Positions 11,109 through 21,832 of a DNA stretch of 64,000 nucleotides are shown piece after piece. Source of the DNA: Salarias fasciatus. Lineage: Eukaryota; Chordata; Actinopteri; Blenniiformes; Blenniidae. A program made the translations under genes and the position numbers. Position 1 is the first letter of the stretch. Each line of letters opens with the position of its first letter. Below the pieces are notes generated by a model. It made no database searches. It was not told the DNA's origin and saw only the letters and a list, made by a program, of their open reading frames with translations. The stretch lies in NCBI RefSeq assembly GCF_902148845.1, contig NW_021941230.1:3166411-3230410 (forward strand), given 5' to 3'.

Positions 11109-11394
11109 CGATAGGAACACCGCCCTGCTGACCTCGGATATATCCATGGTCTGCTGAACATCCACCGTAAACAGCTAAACATGCAGGATGCTGTAGGACT
11201 CGGAGGCTCTCATTTTCACCCGACAGACAACGTGCGTGCACAATTAAAAGGGCGTGACTTGGTTGCTCATGAAAGCAGAGGGAGGGCGGAACCTGAGACG
11301 TTGGATTAAAAAAAAACCCTCTCTCTTTCAAAACTCCGGACACGAGCTTTAATGTGTCTGAAGCTGGAATATGAAGTTTAACAGTCTCCTTGAC

Positions 11395-12230
11395 TTCGTT
11401 TACATGCAGCTAAAATTCGGGTTCAGGTCAATATCTGGGTTTCTGAAACATTAGGAAAACCCTGTTTACATGCTGTAACAGACAGAGAGTTACCCCGTTT
11501 ACAAGTCAGCGCAATCAATCGGGATCTCCCTTTCCAAACCACGGCGCACGTCATGCTGTTCTCAAAACAAAACAGCTCTGACCGGAGCGGCTTTGTGTTG
11601 CCAGATTGGGTGGGGTTTCCGCCAAAGCAAGCTTCTTTTTTGAACATGTTGGACGGGTTGATTTAAATGATTGTGTGTTTATGACGTGTTTTTTTTAATC
11701 ATATAAATACGGTTTTAACGTGCATTTTCAACCGAGAAGGAGGTTTGGGCTGCTTTCTACGAGTTTCAGATTTTTTTACGGCCTCGATCGACAGATTTGG
11801 CAACCTCCTCCACTGGCCTGCAGAGGCAGATGCTGCTGCGGTGACTCCGTTCTGTAGACGGAACGCAGACAGAACGGTTGTTCTGTTGTACAGGATTTTT
11901 CTGCAGGCCATACAAACCGCCAACTTTCAGAAGGAAGCATGTGCGATGTGCACGCTCAGAATAACAGTTGGAATCATGCGTTACGGGAGCCTCACACGGA
12001 CAAAAGTGTGGTGAGTTTCGCGCCTACTCGTTGCTGGACTCAAAAGACCATGATTCATTGCGGATGGGAGCATGCGTAGAACCAAAAACAATATCCCTTA
12101 ACTCGATATCTGTTTACACGGCGGCACTTTCGACTTTGAAAAGGAGTAACCCAGCGGTCTTTATCGGGTTTTACAAATCTCTAAAATGAGCTTTTCTGGG
12201 TTTGGCGGGTGTTTACATGGACACGCGCTA
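11395..12230. mobile_element. putative unclassified transposable element
   Basis: The motif GTTTACATG or a close variant recurs at both ends in opposite senses of the block (near 11398, 11463, 12113 and 12208), together with GGGTT/AACCC-type sequence. This is a pattern seen in some teleost TIR elements. I could not fix exact ends or a target duplication and see no transposase frame. Everything from 11109 to 12380 is otherwise featureless. Confidence 0.35.
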
Positions 12231-12378
12231 TTGGGTTATTGCCAACATTCGAGTTTGAAAAGGGTTTGAAAAGGGTTATTGGCTGAAGCAAACGTAGTCT
12301 GTGATGCCTGCTAGTTCCCGTTCACAGACATTCACTAGAAATTTCATGACAATTGACCTGAATGTGTGACCTGAATGC

Positions 12379-12775
12379 TTCTGGACTCTGTGTCTTCCAG
12401 ACAGGTCAGAGGGTCACAAATGAGATATTTTCAGAAAGAGCAAGGCCTGACCTGTACAACAATGCTTGTTTCACCAAAATCTGACCTGTTTTGGGGAAGT
12501 TATGGTTGCTTCTAATATGCATTACAGGAGCGATCATTGTGTTGTGCAGGCCTGAAATTGACCTTAATATTTTGGCTCTGTGTGTCTTCCAGGAAGGTCA
12601 GAGGGTCACAAATGAGATATTTTCAGAAAGGGCAAGAGCTGACCTGTACAGCCAGTATGATTATATATACAGGAACTAAATAAAAAATAGGTTTCCTGTT
12701 TCCCTCTCTTTCCTTGGGGGAGTTCAGCACTGTCTCAGTAAACTAAATGCTAATTTGATGGCTTGGCCTGCCACC
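12379..12775. repeat. direct duplication plus solo end fragment of the YR/SET element
   Basis: A segment with GAGGGTCACAAATGAGATAT occurs twice, around 12388-12462 and 12574-12650. The second copy runs straight into 12660-12775, which repeats the sub-terminal part of the neighbouring element (GATTATATATAC, then ATAGGTTTCCTGTTTCC, CCTTGGGGGAG and AATGCTAAT), compare 13034-13147. This is an extra broken end lying just outside copy 1. Confidence 0.7.
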
Positions 12776-13633
12776 ATTTTGAGGTGACTCCATTAGCATC
12801 CAGCAGAGTACTGGGAGATAAAACAATTGTGAAATGCAGCTCCTCATTTTGGACAATTTCTGCTTGTTTAAGCCACAATTTATCCTTTCCAAGTCAGACC
12901 TGGCCTCGAGGTGTTGGAAAAATGTGCTGCTAACTCCCTGCTAATCTTCCATTGAGCTGATCCATTTTTCCCATTTGGGGGAATTCTCTGTATATGTGCT
13001 GAAAATTCTCCACTTCAGAGAATCAGTCAGTGTGATTATATATACGGGAACTAAATATATAAAATAGGTTTCCTGTTTTCCTCTCTTTCCTTGGGGGAGG
13101 TCAGCACTGTCTCAGTTCAGTAAATGCTAATCTGATGGCTTGGGTGAGGCAGCTAACTTTGCTGCTTGTTATGGCCGCTTTCTGCTTGTTTCAGCCGTGG
13201 GGGAGGGATAACAATACCAGGGCTGCAGCCTTTGTCTGTCTGCCTGTTTATTTGTTAGCAATGTAACATGAAAAGTTCTGAGTGGATTTTAATGAAACCT
13301 TCAGGAAATGTTGACAATGGGACAGGGGACTGCTGATTACATTTGGACATGTTCTGGATTTCCAAAATGAGAAAATGCCACTAAAAATGGGGACAGAGTT
13401 TAAAAAACAGACTGAAGTTCATTTTTCACAATCAGAATCACAAGTTTTATTGAAAAGTAAAAATGTACAAATCATAAGACAAATGTTAAAAAGTTACAAT
13501 ACAAGTATTTACAAAAAACAAACATGCAAAAAATGAAACTATTTACAAAAAAATAGAAAAATGTTAAAAAAAAAGAAGAGAAAATTCAATTATGTACAAA
13601 AAAAGGGAGAGGGGCAAGAGAAGGGCAGAGAGC

Positions 13634-13962
13634 TTAATCCAGCCAGTCCAGGTCTCGTCCTTCTCCACAGAATTGTTTTCTGTTTACTCCGTGGTGAAAC
13701 AGGAGTTCCTCTCCTGCTTTTATGTCCCTTACGGCAATGAATAACAGCACGTCCCTTTCTCCACTCTCAAATTGGAGGCTGAAGAGACGAGGCCTCGCGT
13801 TGGGATTCTTTGGGGAATGGTTGATTAGTCTGCCGAAGGTCTGTCTGTCCGGGTGGCAGCGGCACTTGTCTAAATGTGCGTCAACGCACAGTTTCTCGCC
13901 AGCGGCGTTTGTGTAAAAACACATGAAGCCCGTCTCCTTTTCTTCTGTGCTGTTATGAATTT
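13634..13962 (-). pseudogene. KMT5A-like SET domain remnant, copy 1
   Basis: The frame GLKIHNSTEEKETGF, then CVDAHLDKC, FGRLINHSPKNPNARPR and RDIKAGEELLFHHG to a stop at 13634-13636 matches the C-terminal half of a SET8/KMT5A-type lysine methyltransferase. The GRLINHS cofactor motif is present; the usual ELLxDYG near the end reads ELLFHHG. The N-terminal half of the SET domain is missing. It lies right after the YR gene stop (13963-13965), in another frame, on the same strand. A poly(A) signal for this strand is at 13446-13451. Confidence 0.75.
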
Positions 13963-16784
13963 TCAGTCCACTGTGACTGGATGCTCTCTGCTGAAGGTGT
14001 TCCATTCGTCCTCACAGTTCATCTCTGGGTTCCGGGACTTTGGATGTGCCCGGCTGGATGGACCTTCTTCACTGGTACCCTGCCTGCCGAATAGAAATAA
14101 AAACAGGTCAGTGTCCAGACTGATATGCTAAATGAAGCCCACTGTGTGTGCACACTGTTTTTGTAACAAATGGTCTGCTCACCTTCTCAACTTGTCGAGG
14201 AGCTCAACGGACCTCACCAGGTAGCGACCTTCCTTCATGCGGGAGTGTTCCTCCGCTGGGACTGTGCTGTGGGTCAGGTAGTCAGCAATCATTGCTTTGT
14301 CCACATCAGGCATGGACTTGGCAGCAGTTTGGAAGACCCGCCTCGCCACTTGGCTCGTCACCGGTGTGAGATTGTATCTAGAATGAGAGTGAAGAGCAGA
14401 TTGTAAATGACATCTGTCATCCCTCCTCCTGTTAGGTGACTTAACTTGGATGACAAGTCGCAGCTTATCCCATCATAAAGATGTTCTTACTTTCTGTGCA
14501 GCCTGGCCAAATCATTGGAGCAGCTGGAAATTGGGTTGCCCGATGTTGACAAGAAGAACCGCTCCTGGGGGTCTTCTTCTATTTTCCGGGCCTCTGGGCT
14601 CCCCCGGAACCTCTTTGTTGTCCTCAGCTGGTCCCTCACACATTCAAAGTACTTGTCAAACCACTGTGTGCAGAAAAAAGGTCCAGACATCAGATTCTAT
14701 TTCTGGATTTTTACAGAGAGAGTAATCTTGAAAAAAAAAAAAAAAAAAAAAAAAGTCAACTTACGGCCTCCTCTTCTGCAGAGAGAACAAAGACTGCCTC
14801 CTGCTGTGTGGCAGTCTTGTGTTCTTTTACGGAGATGGCAACAAAGCCCTTATTCAGCTTGGTTCTGTTGTTCCACTCCTCGATCTGCGTCAAACACACA
14901 CATGCCATTCCCTTCATTGATGCTCTCATTGTTGTGTTCACAGGAAACATTCAGAAATAAAAGAATCAAAGGACAACACTCACTGTCATGTGCTCCACCA
15001 CCCCGGGCCTCTGCAGGTGCTGCAGAACCACGATTGCTTCCAGGTAGTATAATACAATGAGGCACTCAGAGGTCTGCAGCTGGCAGCCATAGGACTGGTC
15101 GGGATCGGAGATCTTGCCGAGAACGGCCAAAAAGTCTTTTCTGGCCGCCCTCAGCACCTCTGTGCAGTCATGTGGGCTGGTTGACATGTCCCCAAGAATG
15201 ATTCTGTCACTGTGAAAGGACAAAATAAAATTACTCAAACTGCAAAAGCTTCTGCACGGTGCACGTGTTAGGAAAAGACTTTTCAAAAGACATTGCACAT
15301 ACCGCTTTGCAACCATTTCCTTGTTGACGCCCTTCGCCAGTTGCTTTTGCAAACAACAGATGAAATCTGCGTATTGCTTGGCCTCGTTGTGGAGATCCGG
15401 GTCGGTCCGATACATGTCCGTCTTGGTGATACGGTGGGTCAGGAATCTGCTCAACACAGTAAAAACACATTGGACATTTGGAAACAAAGTGAAAATACAA
15501 GTCAATCAGTTATCACACACGTATAGCAACAACTGGGCCACGTGTGCTCAATGATAATAAAAGGATTCTGATTCACATGGAGGAAAATGAACGTTACAAA
15601 CCTCTTCAAGCTCTTCAAATAGCTGAGCTGGGTTTGTTTGCCAAGTGTGGCCTCAGAAAGCTTCCTCAGGTATTCCTGTGTCTTCTCCCGTTCCCGCACA
15701 AACAGGAGGGAGGGTTCAGCAGGATCCATGAAGAAGAGGAAGCGTGCCACGATGTCAACCTGAGGAGAAACAAAACGCAAATGTGACACATTTACAGCAA
15801 ATGGCTTTGCAGTTATGGCTGTACTGAAACAAATGTATCATTCAACATTTGATGGAATTGCTCACCTCTTGCATGAAATTCTCAGTGCGGTGGTCCTTTT
15901 CCAGGTGTTCAGCAAACTCTTTGAACAGAGGATGGTGGAGGGAATGTTTCTGGTACAGCCCCAGCTCAGCCATCCGTGCCCTCTTGCTGGTCTTCCACTC
16001 CGGGTTTGGATTGCTGCCATTAGAAAAATTCACTACAGTTACAATAAAGATCACGCTACTCTCACACACAGATGCAAAGAAATGTGAACACCAGAAGTTT
16101 GTTGAGGTGAATGAGCTCTTACCACTGAAAAGTCTCCACACTGCTCTCGCTTGTAACATCACTGGACTCCTCAGGGGAGTCCGGCTGGCCCGTGGCAGTG
16201 GAAGGCCTGGCCTGTACATCAGGGAGCTGGGATGGCACGTTGGTGACCACATTCTTCCTCTTTTGCAGCTCCTCAATCAGCCTTTAAAATCAAAAACAAG
16301 AAACAGTTAGCACTGTTCATTCACTGATAGAAGAAAACATTGGTTAGTCTAATTGTTTTTCACACATACCTGTTGAGGGGGTCTTTGGAGCCCAGAATGT
16401 CCTGGAGGAGCTGGTAGCTATAACCGCGCCCAGACCTCAGGAGCACACTCGCCTCTTCTTTGGCCTTTTCCACCACTTTAGCCCTTTGGTCCTTGCTGGT
16501 CTGCTTCATGCAGGTCCGCTCCAGATGCATAGAGAGGCAGTCCTGGCTCTTGTGGCAGACCGGGCACAGGAGGTAGTGGCGGTTGGGAACACTGCAATTC
16601 CAGTGTTAATATAGGGTTAGGAATATAAGCAAATGGAAAATCCAGAGCAAATATATGTAACCAAGGTAGGACTGGTGAGGGCCTTCACACACTGAACAAT
16701 CCATTTACTGTGGCTCAACCAAGTTGTAACCTTTTTACCCAGAAGAAAGAAGGAAGAAGTTTGTTCTTATCGTTTTGGAGGCAT
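13963..16784 (-). pseudogene. tyrosine-recombinase-like gene, copy 1 (first splice donor lost)
   Basis: Eleven exons on the minus strand: 16771-16784, 16370-16591, 16123-16281, 15866-16013, 15602-15759, 15303-15446, 14984-15209, 14765-14884, 14491-14663, 14183-14377, 13963-14083. All exon phases fit and total 1680 nt (559 codons plus stop). Exon lengths are identical to copy 2 except the last. The product has the same domains as copy 2 and the last exon adds a 22-codon tail ending ...HPVTVD before the stop. The first intron starts AT instead of GT (CG|ATAAG; copy 2 has CG|GTAAG), so the start exon is probably not spliced properly. All other donors and acceptors are GT-AG. Confidence 0.7.
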
Positions 16785-16893
16785 GATGAAAATCCGAAAG
16801 GAGAATAAAACTCTTCTCAGCAGGAAAAACCACAGAAGGTCTGGATGTCTCTCACTGGAGGAAGTGAAGTGAGACTTTGCATCTGGGGCTCAG

Positions 16894-16900
16894 CTTTATA
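16894..16900 (-). promoter_or_regulatory. TATA box of copy 1
   Basis: TATAAAG on the minus strand, about 110 bp upstream of the ATG and just inside the 5' terminal inverted repeat. It is identical in context to the copy 2 box at 21717. Confidence 0.6.
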
Positions 16901-17454
16901 CAGCTGCAGCCCCTCCCAGGGCATCGAATTAGCATTTGTACAGAAGCCAGAGAGCAGAAACCTCCCCCAAGGAGGGAGGGGGGAACAGGAAACCTATTGA
17001 GATGAAGGATTCTCTGAAAAGGGGAATTTTCCACACATATACAGAGAATTCCCTCAAATGGGAATCCAGCATGTCTTGCCCAAACGGATCAGCTCAATGG
17101 AAATCCAGTTTCATTTGTAACCCTCTCTTACATCATCAGATGGAAGTCTCAATCAAGTCCTGACATTCTGCCTCAACTTCCACTGACCTGTGATCAATCG
17201 TCCCCAAGTCGGCAAATCTTTGCACTTCTGCTGAAACATCTGAACTTCAGTGAATGTGTCATAACATAGGTCCCAGTTCTCCTCGCTCTTGTCAGCTGCC
17301 ACAGTGTTGGATATGAACAAGTGTGGTCTCTTTGGAAAGGGACAGTTTGAGGTTTACACTGATGTGTGACACTAAAGGATTTGCCCCAGCTCGCTAGTAA
17401 AAGCAGGCGTTCCAATATACAGGATTTCCGGCTGTCTTGAGCGGTTTATAGTCG

Positions 17455-17580
17455 CCACGGCCCCAATTCAAGTCGTCACTGACTTCGCCGGTCCCAAGCC
17501 AAGTCGGCCCCCGATCACCTTGGCCCCGACGGCCCCGACTCCCGATCACCTCGGCCCCGACCATCTCGGTCCCAAGTAAC
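17455..17580 (+). repeat. short degenerate GC-rich tandem repeat
   Basis: Units of about 17-20 bp with the core CGGCCCC(G/A)AC..TC repeat five to six times with changes (GATCACCTTGGCCCCGAC, GATCACCTCGGCCCCGAC and so on). Confidence 0.6.
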
Positions 17581-18628
17581 TGAAAAGAAATCCCCGGTAA
17601 AAAAAAAATCACCGGTAAATTTGTCTGGTGCGCCGCCGCTGTGGAACCGGGACGAATCACACACAAGCCTGTCAATCAAAAAAGGGAAGGGGCGGGGCTA
17701 AAATAGCGCAACAACCAACGAAAACAAGCATTGTTGTCACGTGAGTCTGCTGCCGTGTGCCGCATAGAAGTGACCATAAATCCATCAGTTTTCAACTTCT
17801 GATGGAGTTTATGATAAACATCATACATGGAGGACACACAGACATAAAGAGAATGAAATGCAGTCATAAACTCTTCAGACAGAGATTTTTATTGAGAGAA
17901 TTGGTTTAAGGATGTATATTGTACTTGATTGCTATTGATATTATGGTTGTATGATTCTGATCAGCATTATTGTGATATTGTACTGTTATATCTGTTATCA
18001 TCACATGTTATTATCACAGTTAGTATAATTATTTTTATTACATTTAAATTGTATATTTGCTATTTTGACTATTATTGCCATTGTTATCTTTTAATCATCA
18101 CAGTATTGCTGTTTCCATATTAATTATTATACTGTATTTTATTTTGATTCATAATAAGCTTCAACATTATAAATACCATAAACAGGAAAGCCTTGGTTGC
18201 AACATCTGTCTCATTAAAACCATCTGCATATCTACAAACTACTATAAAATACGTGCTGATTGATGTTTTGTTCTGGGGCCTGGTGTCCAGCATCAGTGTC
18301 TCTCATCCACAGTTAGTCTGATCTTCCTCCAATCTTCTTCCCACAAATAAAATTCAGTCAACATCTGAAGGTAATTTTCTGCAAGAGTACCACAGATTTA
18401 ATAATTTTCCCCACAAATGCGTAGAAATAGAAAGCAACATTGCCACGTAAGCACTGTTTATGAAAATACCTGTATTGCTGTTTGTGCTTGTGTACCTGGT
18501 CTACTTTTTCTTGATGTATTTTCCAAGAGCAGAAACAAAGTAATGAAAAGTGATTGTTGTTTTCTATTGACTTTACAAAGTGGGATATTTGGGAACTGAA
18601 ATCACTCTGGTCTGTAATGAACCAGACT

Positions 18629-18843
18629 TATTGAGCACTAATGTTAATGAAGCACAACTGCTCAGAAAAAAACTGAACTCTGTGTAACACAGAAATGGCT
18701 TTCCTAATTTTCCCTTTGGTGGAATTAATGTGAGATTTCCACTTTAGATCGTCATCAATCATCAGAATTTGATTCTCCTCTGACGGTTCCACCTTAACTT
18801 TCAGTATGTTTCTCATGGGTATCCAGTACTCCAGAGCAACCAA
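18629..18843 (-). pseudogene. LINE reverse transcriptase C-terminal fragment
   Basis: The minus-strand frame contains ILMIDDDLKWKSHINSTKGK and KAISVLHRVQFF, the thumb segment after the catalytic core in Jockey/L2-group LINEs (LGVxIDxxLxWKxHI). Nothing else of the LINE is present. It resembles the type of LINE at 60957-62890. Confidence 0.6.
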
Positions 18844-18872
18844 TCAGACAAACTAATCTTGTGCTTCACATA

Positions 18873-19351
18873 TGTATATTAGTGATTTTCTTTAACATTA
18901 GGAGGACCAGGACTTTTCAAAGTGTGTTTCAGATGTTCCGATGTTGTTCTGTGTTGTCCCTGCCTGCAGCTGTGATCGGCTCGTTTGCATGACAGGAGAG
19001 ACTTTCTGGCACCGGTGGTCTTGAATATGGAGGTGCTCCACTGCTCCACTCACATGTTTTCACATAACAAAAGCTTGCTGATCACCATCTCAGTCAAATG
19101 ACTCATCTCCTGCTCCTGTCTGCAGCAGTGTTCAGGGGGAAAATGACCCCCCTCTCATCCTCTGAGGATCAGCTGCAGTTGTCCTGCTGCAGAACCTCTG
19201 GTTGTTGTTGGTTACTGAATTGAAGTCCGAATCTAAATATTTAAAATCTAAAGTTGTAGGAACAATTTTACACAGATTTACAAATACTCAACACACAATG
19301 CTGAATGACCTCCAGCAAACCCACTGTGATCACAGCAGTGAGGAAGATTCT
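18873..19351 (+). repeat. inner inverted repeat, left arm
   Basis: Reverse complement of 20467-20945, over about 475 bp with few differences (shared text: AGTGTGTTTCAGATGTTCCG, CACCGGTGGTCTTGAATATG, GGGGGAAAATGACCCCCCTC). No coding frame is convincing. It lies between the two YR/SET copies; its partner follows after 1.1 kb. Confidence 0.9.
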
Positions 19352-20466
19352 CACGGTGGAGCGCAGACACTCCAAAGCGGACGGGGAAACGAGCACATGA
19401 ATCATGGACGAGCCTCATGTGGGACCATTACGTGGCTGGAACCATCTCGCCGAACCAACTTCTCAGGGCCTGTGCAGCATCTGCAGCCCAAATGCATGAG
19501 TGGCTGTGAGGATCCATGGCCTGAAATGTAAACAGAGGGAAATTTAAATGAACAGAAAGTGGCCACGATGCTGTCAGAACTCTGGCTACCATGTCAAGTC
19601 TTGAACAATAACGTTGAAGTCTTGAACAATATCTTACGTGTGTGTTTGGGTGAAATAAAGCGGTTCAGTGGTTATACCAAAACATATGTTGCTGTGTATT
19701 CATTCATCAGTTCTCGGGACCTTTCAGATTTTCATAGCAAGCACTGCAGGGGAACACACAGGGAGTGGGAATGTTCCAGTAAAGAAGAGGGAAACATAGT
19801 TTCAGATCATTTTCTTATCATTTAATTATAATTCATCTTACTAATCTGTGTGTGTTTTGTTTTTTTCTTGACTCCTGAGTGGAGCAGTAGAATAAGGTTA
19901 TTAGCAGTCCGTGTCAAATAAAAGCTACTTTTTTAAATCACCAAATATCTTAAATCATTCTTTTTGTTCACAGATCTGGTAGTTTAAACCAAAATAAAAA
20001 CACATTGAGCTTTGATTAGGTAAGTTTTGTTACACATCCGTTCTGTCTCTGAAGGCACGGAGTCAGTGGAAAGTTAATTTTTTTTCATTTTGTTTTTTTC
20101 TTCTCCATTCTTTCGTGATGGTTCATAATGGAGATGAATTAAAACACTGGGACTACTGCAGGACTGGCAGAGACACCGATGAATCAGAGTCTGGGTCTGA
20201 ATCCTACATCCAGATGATCAGCAGGCTCCATTGGTCACTTTTCACCCCACATGGACCCCCCTGCTGGACTCACAACAGGAGGTCACCCAAGCTGCTGGAC
20301 ATCACGCTCAAATGTGAATAAATACAATTAGTTACTCCAACCAAGACCAAGCAGAAAAAAATAAACTGTGATTAAAAAAAGACATGAAGTCTGGTCATCA
20401 TGTCTGTAATCGCTTTCATAATGAGGCTGAGGTGATGAGTGAACCCAAGCCCGATTCTGAGTAGAA
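19352..20466. other. centre of the inner inverted repeat
   Basis: Unique-looking AT-rich sequence between the arms; no gene, RNA or element recognised. Confidence 0.5.
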
Positions 20467-20945
20467 TCTTTCTCACTGCTGTGATCACAGTGGGTTTGCT
20501 GGAGGTCATTCAGCATTGTGTGTTGAGTATTTGTAAATCTGTCTAAAATTGTTCCTACAACTTTAGGTTTTAAATATTTAGATTCGGACTTCAATTTAGT
20601 AACCAACAACAACCAGAGGTTCTGCAGCAGGACAACTGCAACTGATCCTCAGAGGATGAGAGGGGGGTCATTTTCCCCCTGAACACTGCTGCAGACAGGA
20701 GCAGGAGATGAGTCATTTGACTGAGATGGTGATCAGCAAGCTTTTGTTATGTGAAAACATGCGAGTGAAGCAGTGGAGCACCTCCATATTCAAGACCACC
20801 GGTGCCAGAAAGTCTCTCCTGTCATGCAAACGAGCCGATCACAGCTGCAGGCAGGGACAACACAGAACAACATCGGAACATCTGAAACACACTTTGAACA
20901 GTCCTGGTCCTCCTGATGTGAAAGAAAATTCACTAATATACATAC
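20467..20945 (-). repeat. inner inverted repeat, right arm
   Basis: Reverse-complement partner of 18873-19351. It ends next to an AT-rich tract (CATACATATATATTAG) at which a hAT end begins. Confidence 0.9.
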
Positions 20946-20953
20946 ATATATAT

Positions 20954-21532
20954 TAGGGCTGGGCACGTTAACGCGTTAATAAAGCGTTAACGCACTGCTT
21001 ACTTAACGCCGACAAATAGTTTCATCAGGCGTTAACGCCCCCCATGCCCCCCCTCCCCTCACACACACACACATTGTGCTCCAGCTGAGCGTCTGAAAGG
21101 CACACACATCTGCTGCGCTTTCTGCGATATCACATGGTCCATTCCTCATTATTTGTCAAAATGAACTCGGCCGAATTATCAGAAAAATCACGAGGAAAAG
21201 GCTGGTATGAGGCACAAACTGACATGAGGAGCGCAAATAGGACAAAAACGAAAGTGAAACTTAAATCGCGTCTTTTGCCGGCAGATCGTTACAGCCCGCT
21301 GGGCGGTCTTCAGGAGCTGAAAACACGCAAAATAAAGTCAATTTCCCCTCAACACACAATCTGGCTTAATGAGGCACAATTCGGCTTGACTGAATTTATC
21401 CTGCCTTCTCTGTCTGAAGGTCAGAAATAGAATGAAGTTTGAGGAAGTGTGTGCTCATAACAAACTTGGTTTTCCCTCTGCTCCGCTCTTGCTGGTGTGT
21501 GTGTTTGTGTTGGGGGGGGACAATCTTGGTAA
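20954..21532 (+). mobile_element. hAT-like left end, truncated by the YR/SET element
   Basis: Begins TAGGGCTGGGCACGTTAACG followed by GCGTTAA repeats, a hAT-type terminus. No matching right end is found: the sequence passes directly into the TIR of YR/SET copy 2 at 21533. A 98-codon frame (21134-21430) is present but not recognised. Confidence 0.5.
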
Positions 21533-21716
21533 AGCTGATCCATTTGGGCAGGACATGTTGGATTCCCATTTGGGGGAATTCTCTGTATATGTGTGGAAAA
21601 TTCCCCACTTCAGAGCTCAATAGGTTTCCTGTTTCCCCCTCCCTCCTTGGGGGAGGTTTCTGCTCTCTGGCTTCTGTACAAATGCTAATTCGATGCCGTG
21701 GGAGGGGCTGCAGCTG

Positions 21717-21722
21717 TATAAA
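21717..21722 (+). promoter_or_regulatory. TATA box of copy 2
   Basis: TATAAA in the context CAGCTGTATAAAGCTGAG, 116 bp before the ATG and at the inner edge of the 5' TIR. The conserved 5' leader between it and the ATG is the same in both copies. Confidence 0.65.
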
Positions 21723-21832
21723 GCTGAGCCCCAGACGCAGAGTCTCACTTCACTTCCTCCAGTGAGAGACATCCAGACCTGCTGTGGTTTTTCCTGCTGA
21801 GAAGAGTTTTATTCTCCTTTCGGATTTTCATC

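Larger units (their letters stand above)
12947..17102 (-). mobile_element. YR/SET element, copy 1 (minus orientation)
   Basis: A 4.16 kb unit bounded by imperfect terminal inverted repeats. The left one (12947-13150) and right one (16925-17102, reversed) share TTCCATTGAGCTGATCC, CCCATTTG.GGGAATTCTC, TGTATATGTG, ATAGGTTTCCTGTT and TTGGGGGAGGT. Between them lie the YR-like gene and a SET remnant, both on the minus strand. The unit is repeated in opposite orientation at 21533-25560, close to identical through exons. No clear target duplication could be found next to the TIRs. Known Crypton YR elements, as I recall them, lack TIRs, so the superfamily is open. Confidence 0.75.
17160..18870. other. 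spacer between the two inverted copies, left part
   Basis: No gene seen. 17455-17580 holds a short GC-rich tandem motif built on CGATCACCTCGGCCCCGAC-like units. 17920-18260 is AT-rich without structure. 18629-18843 holds a LINE fragment, listed separately. Confidence 0.5.

Noticed and set aside
15842-16310. 144- and 153-codon frames over YR exons 3-4
   Set aside because: They run through introns in the wrong frame; the spliced exons explain the conservation.
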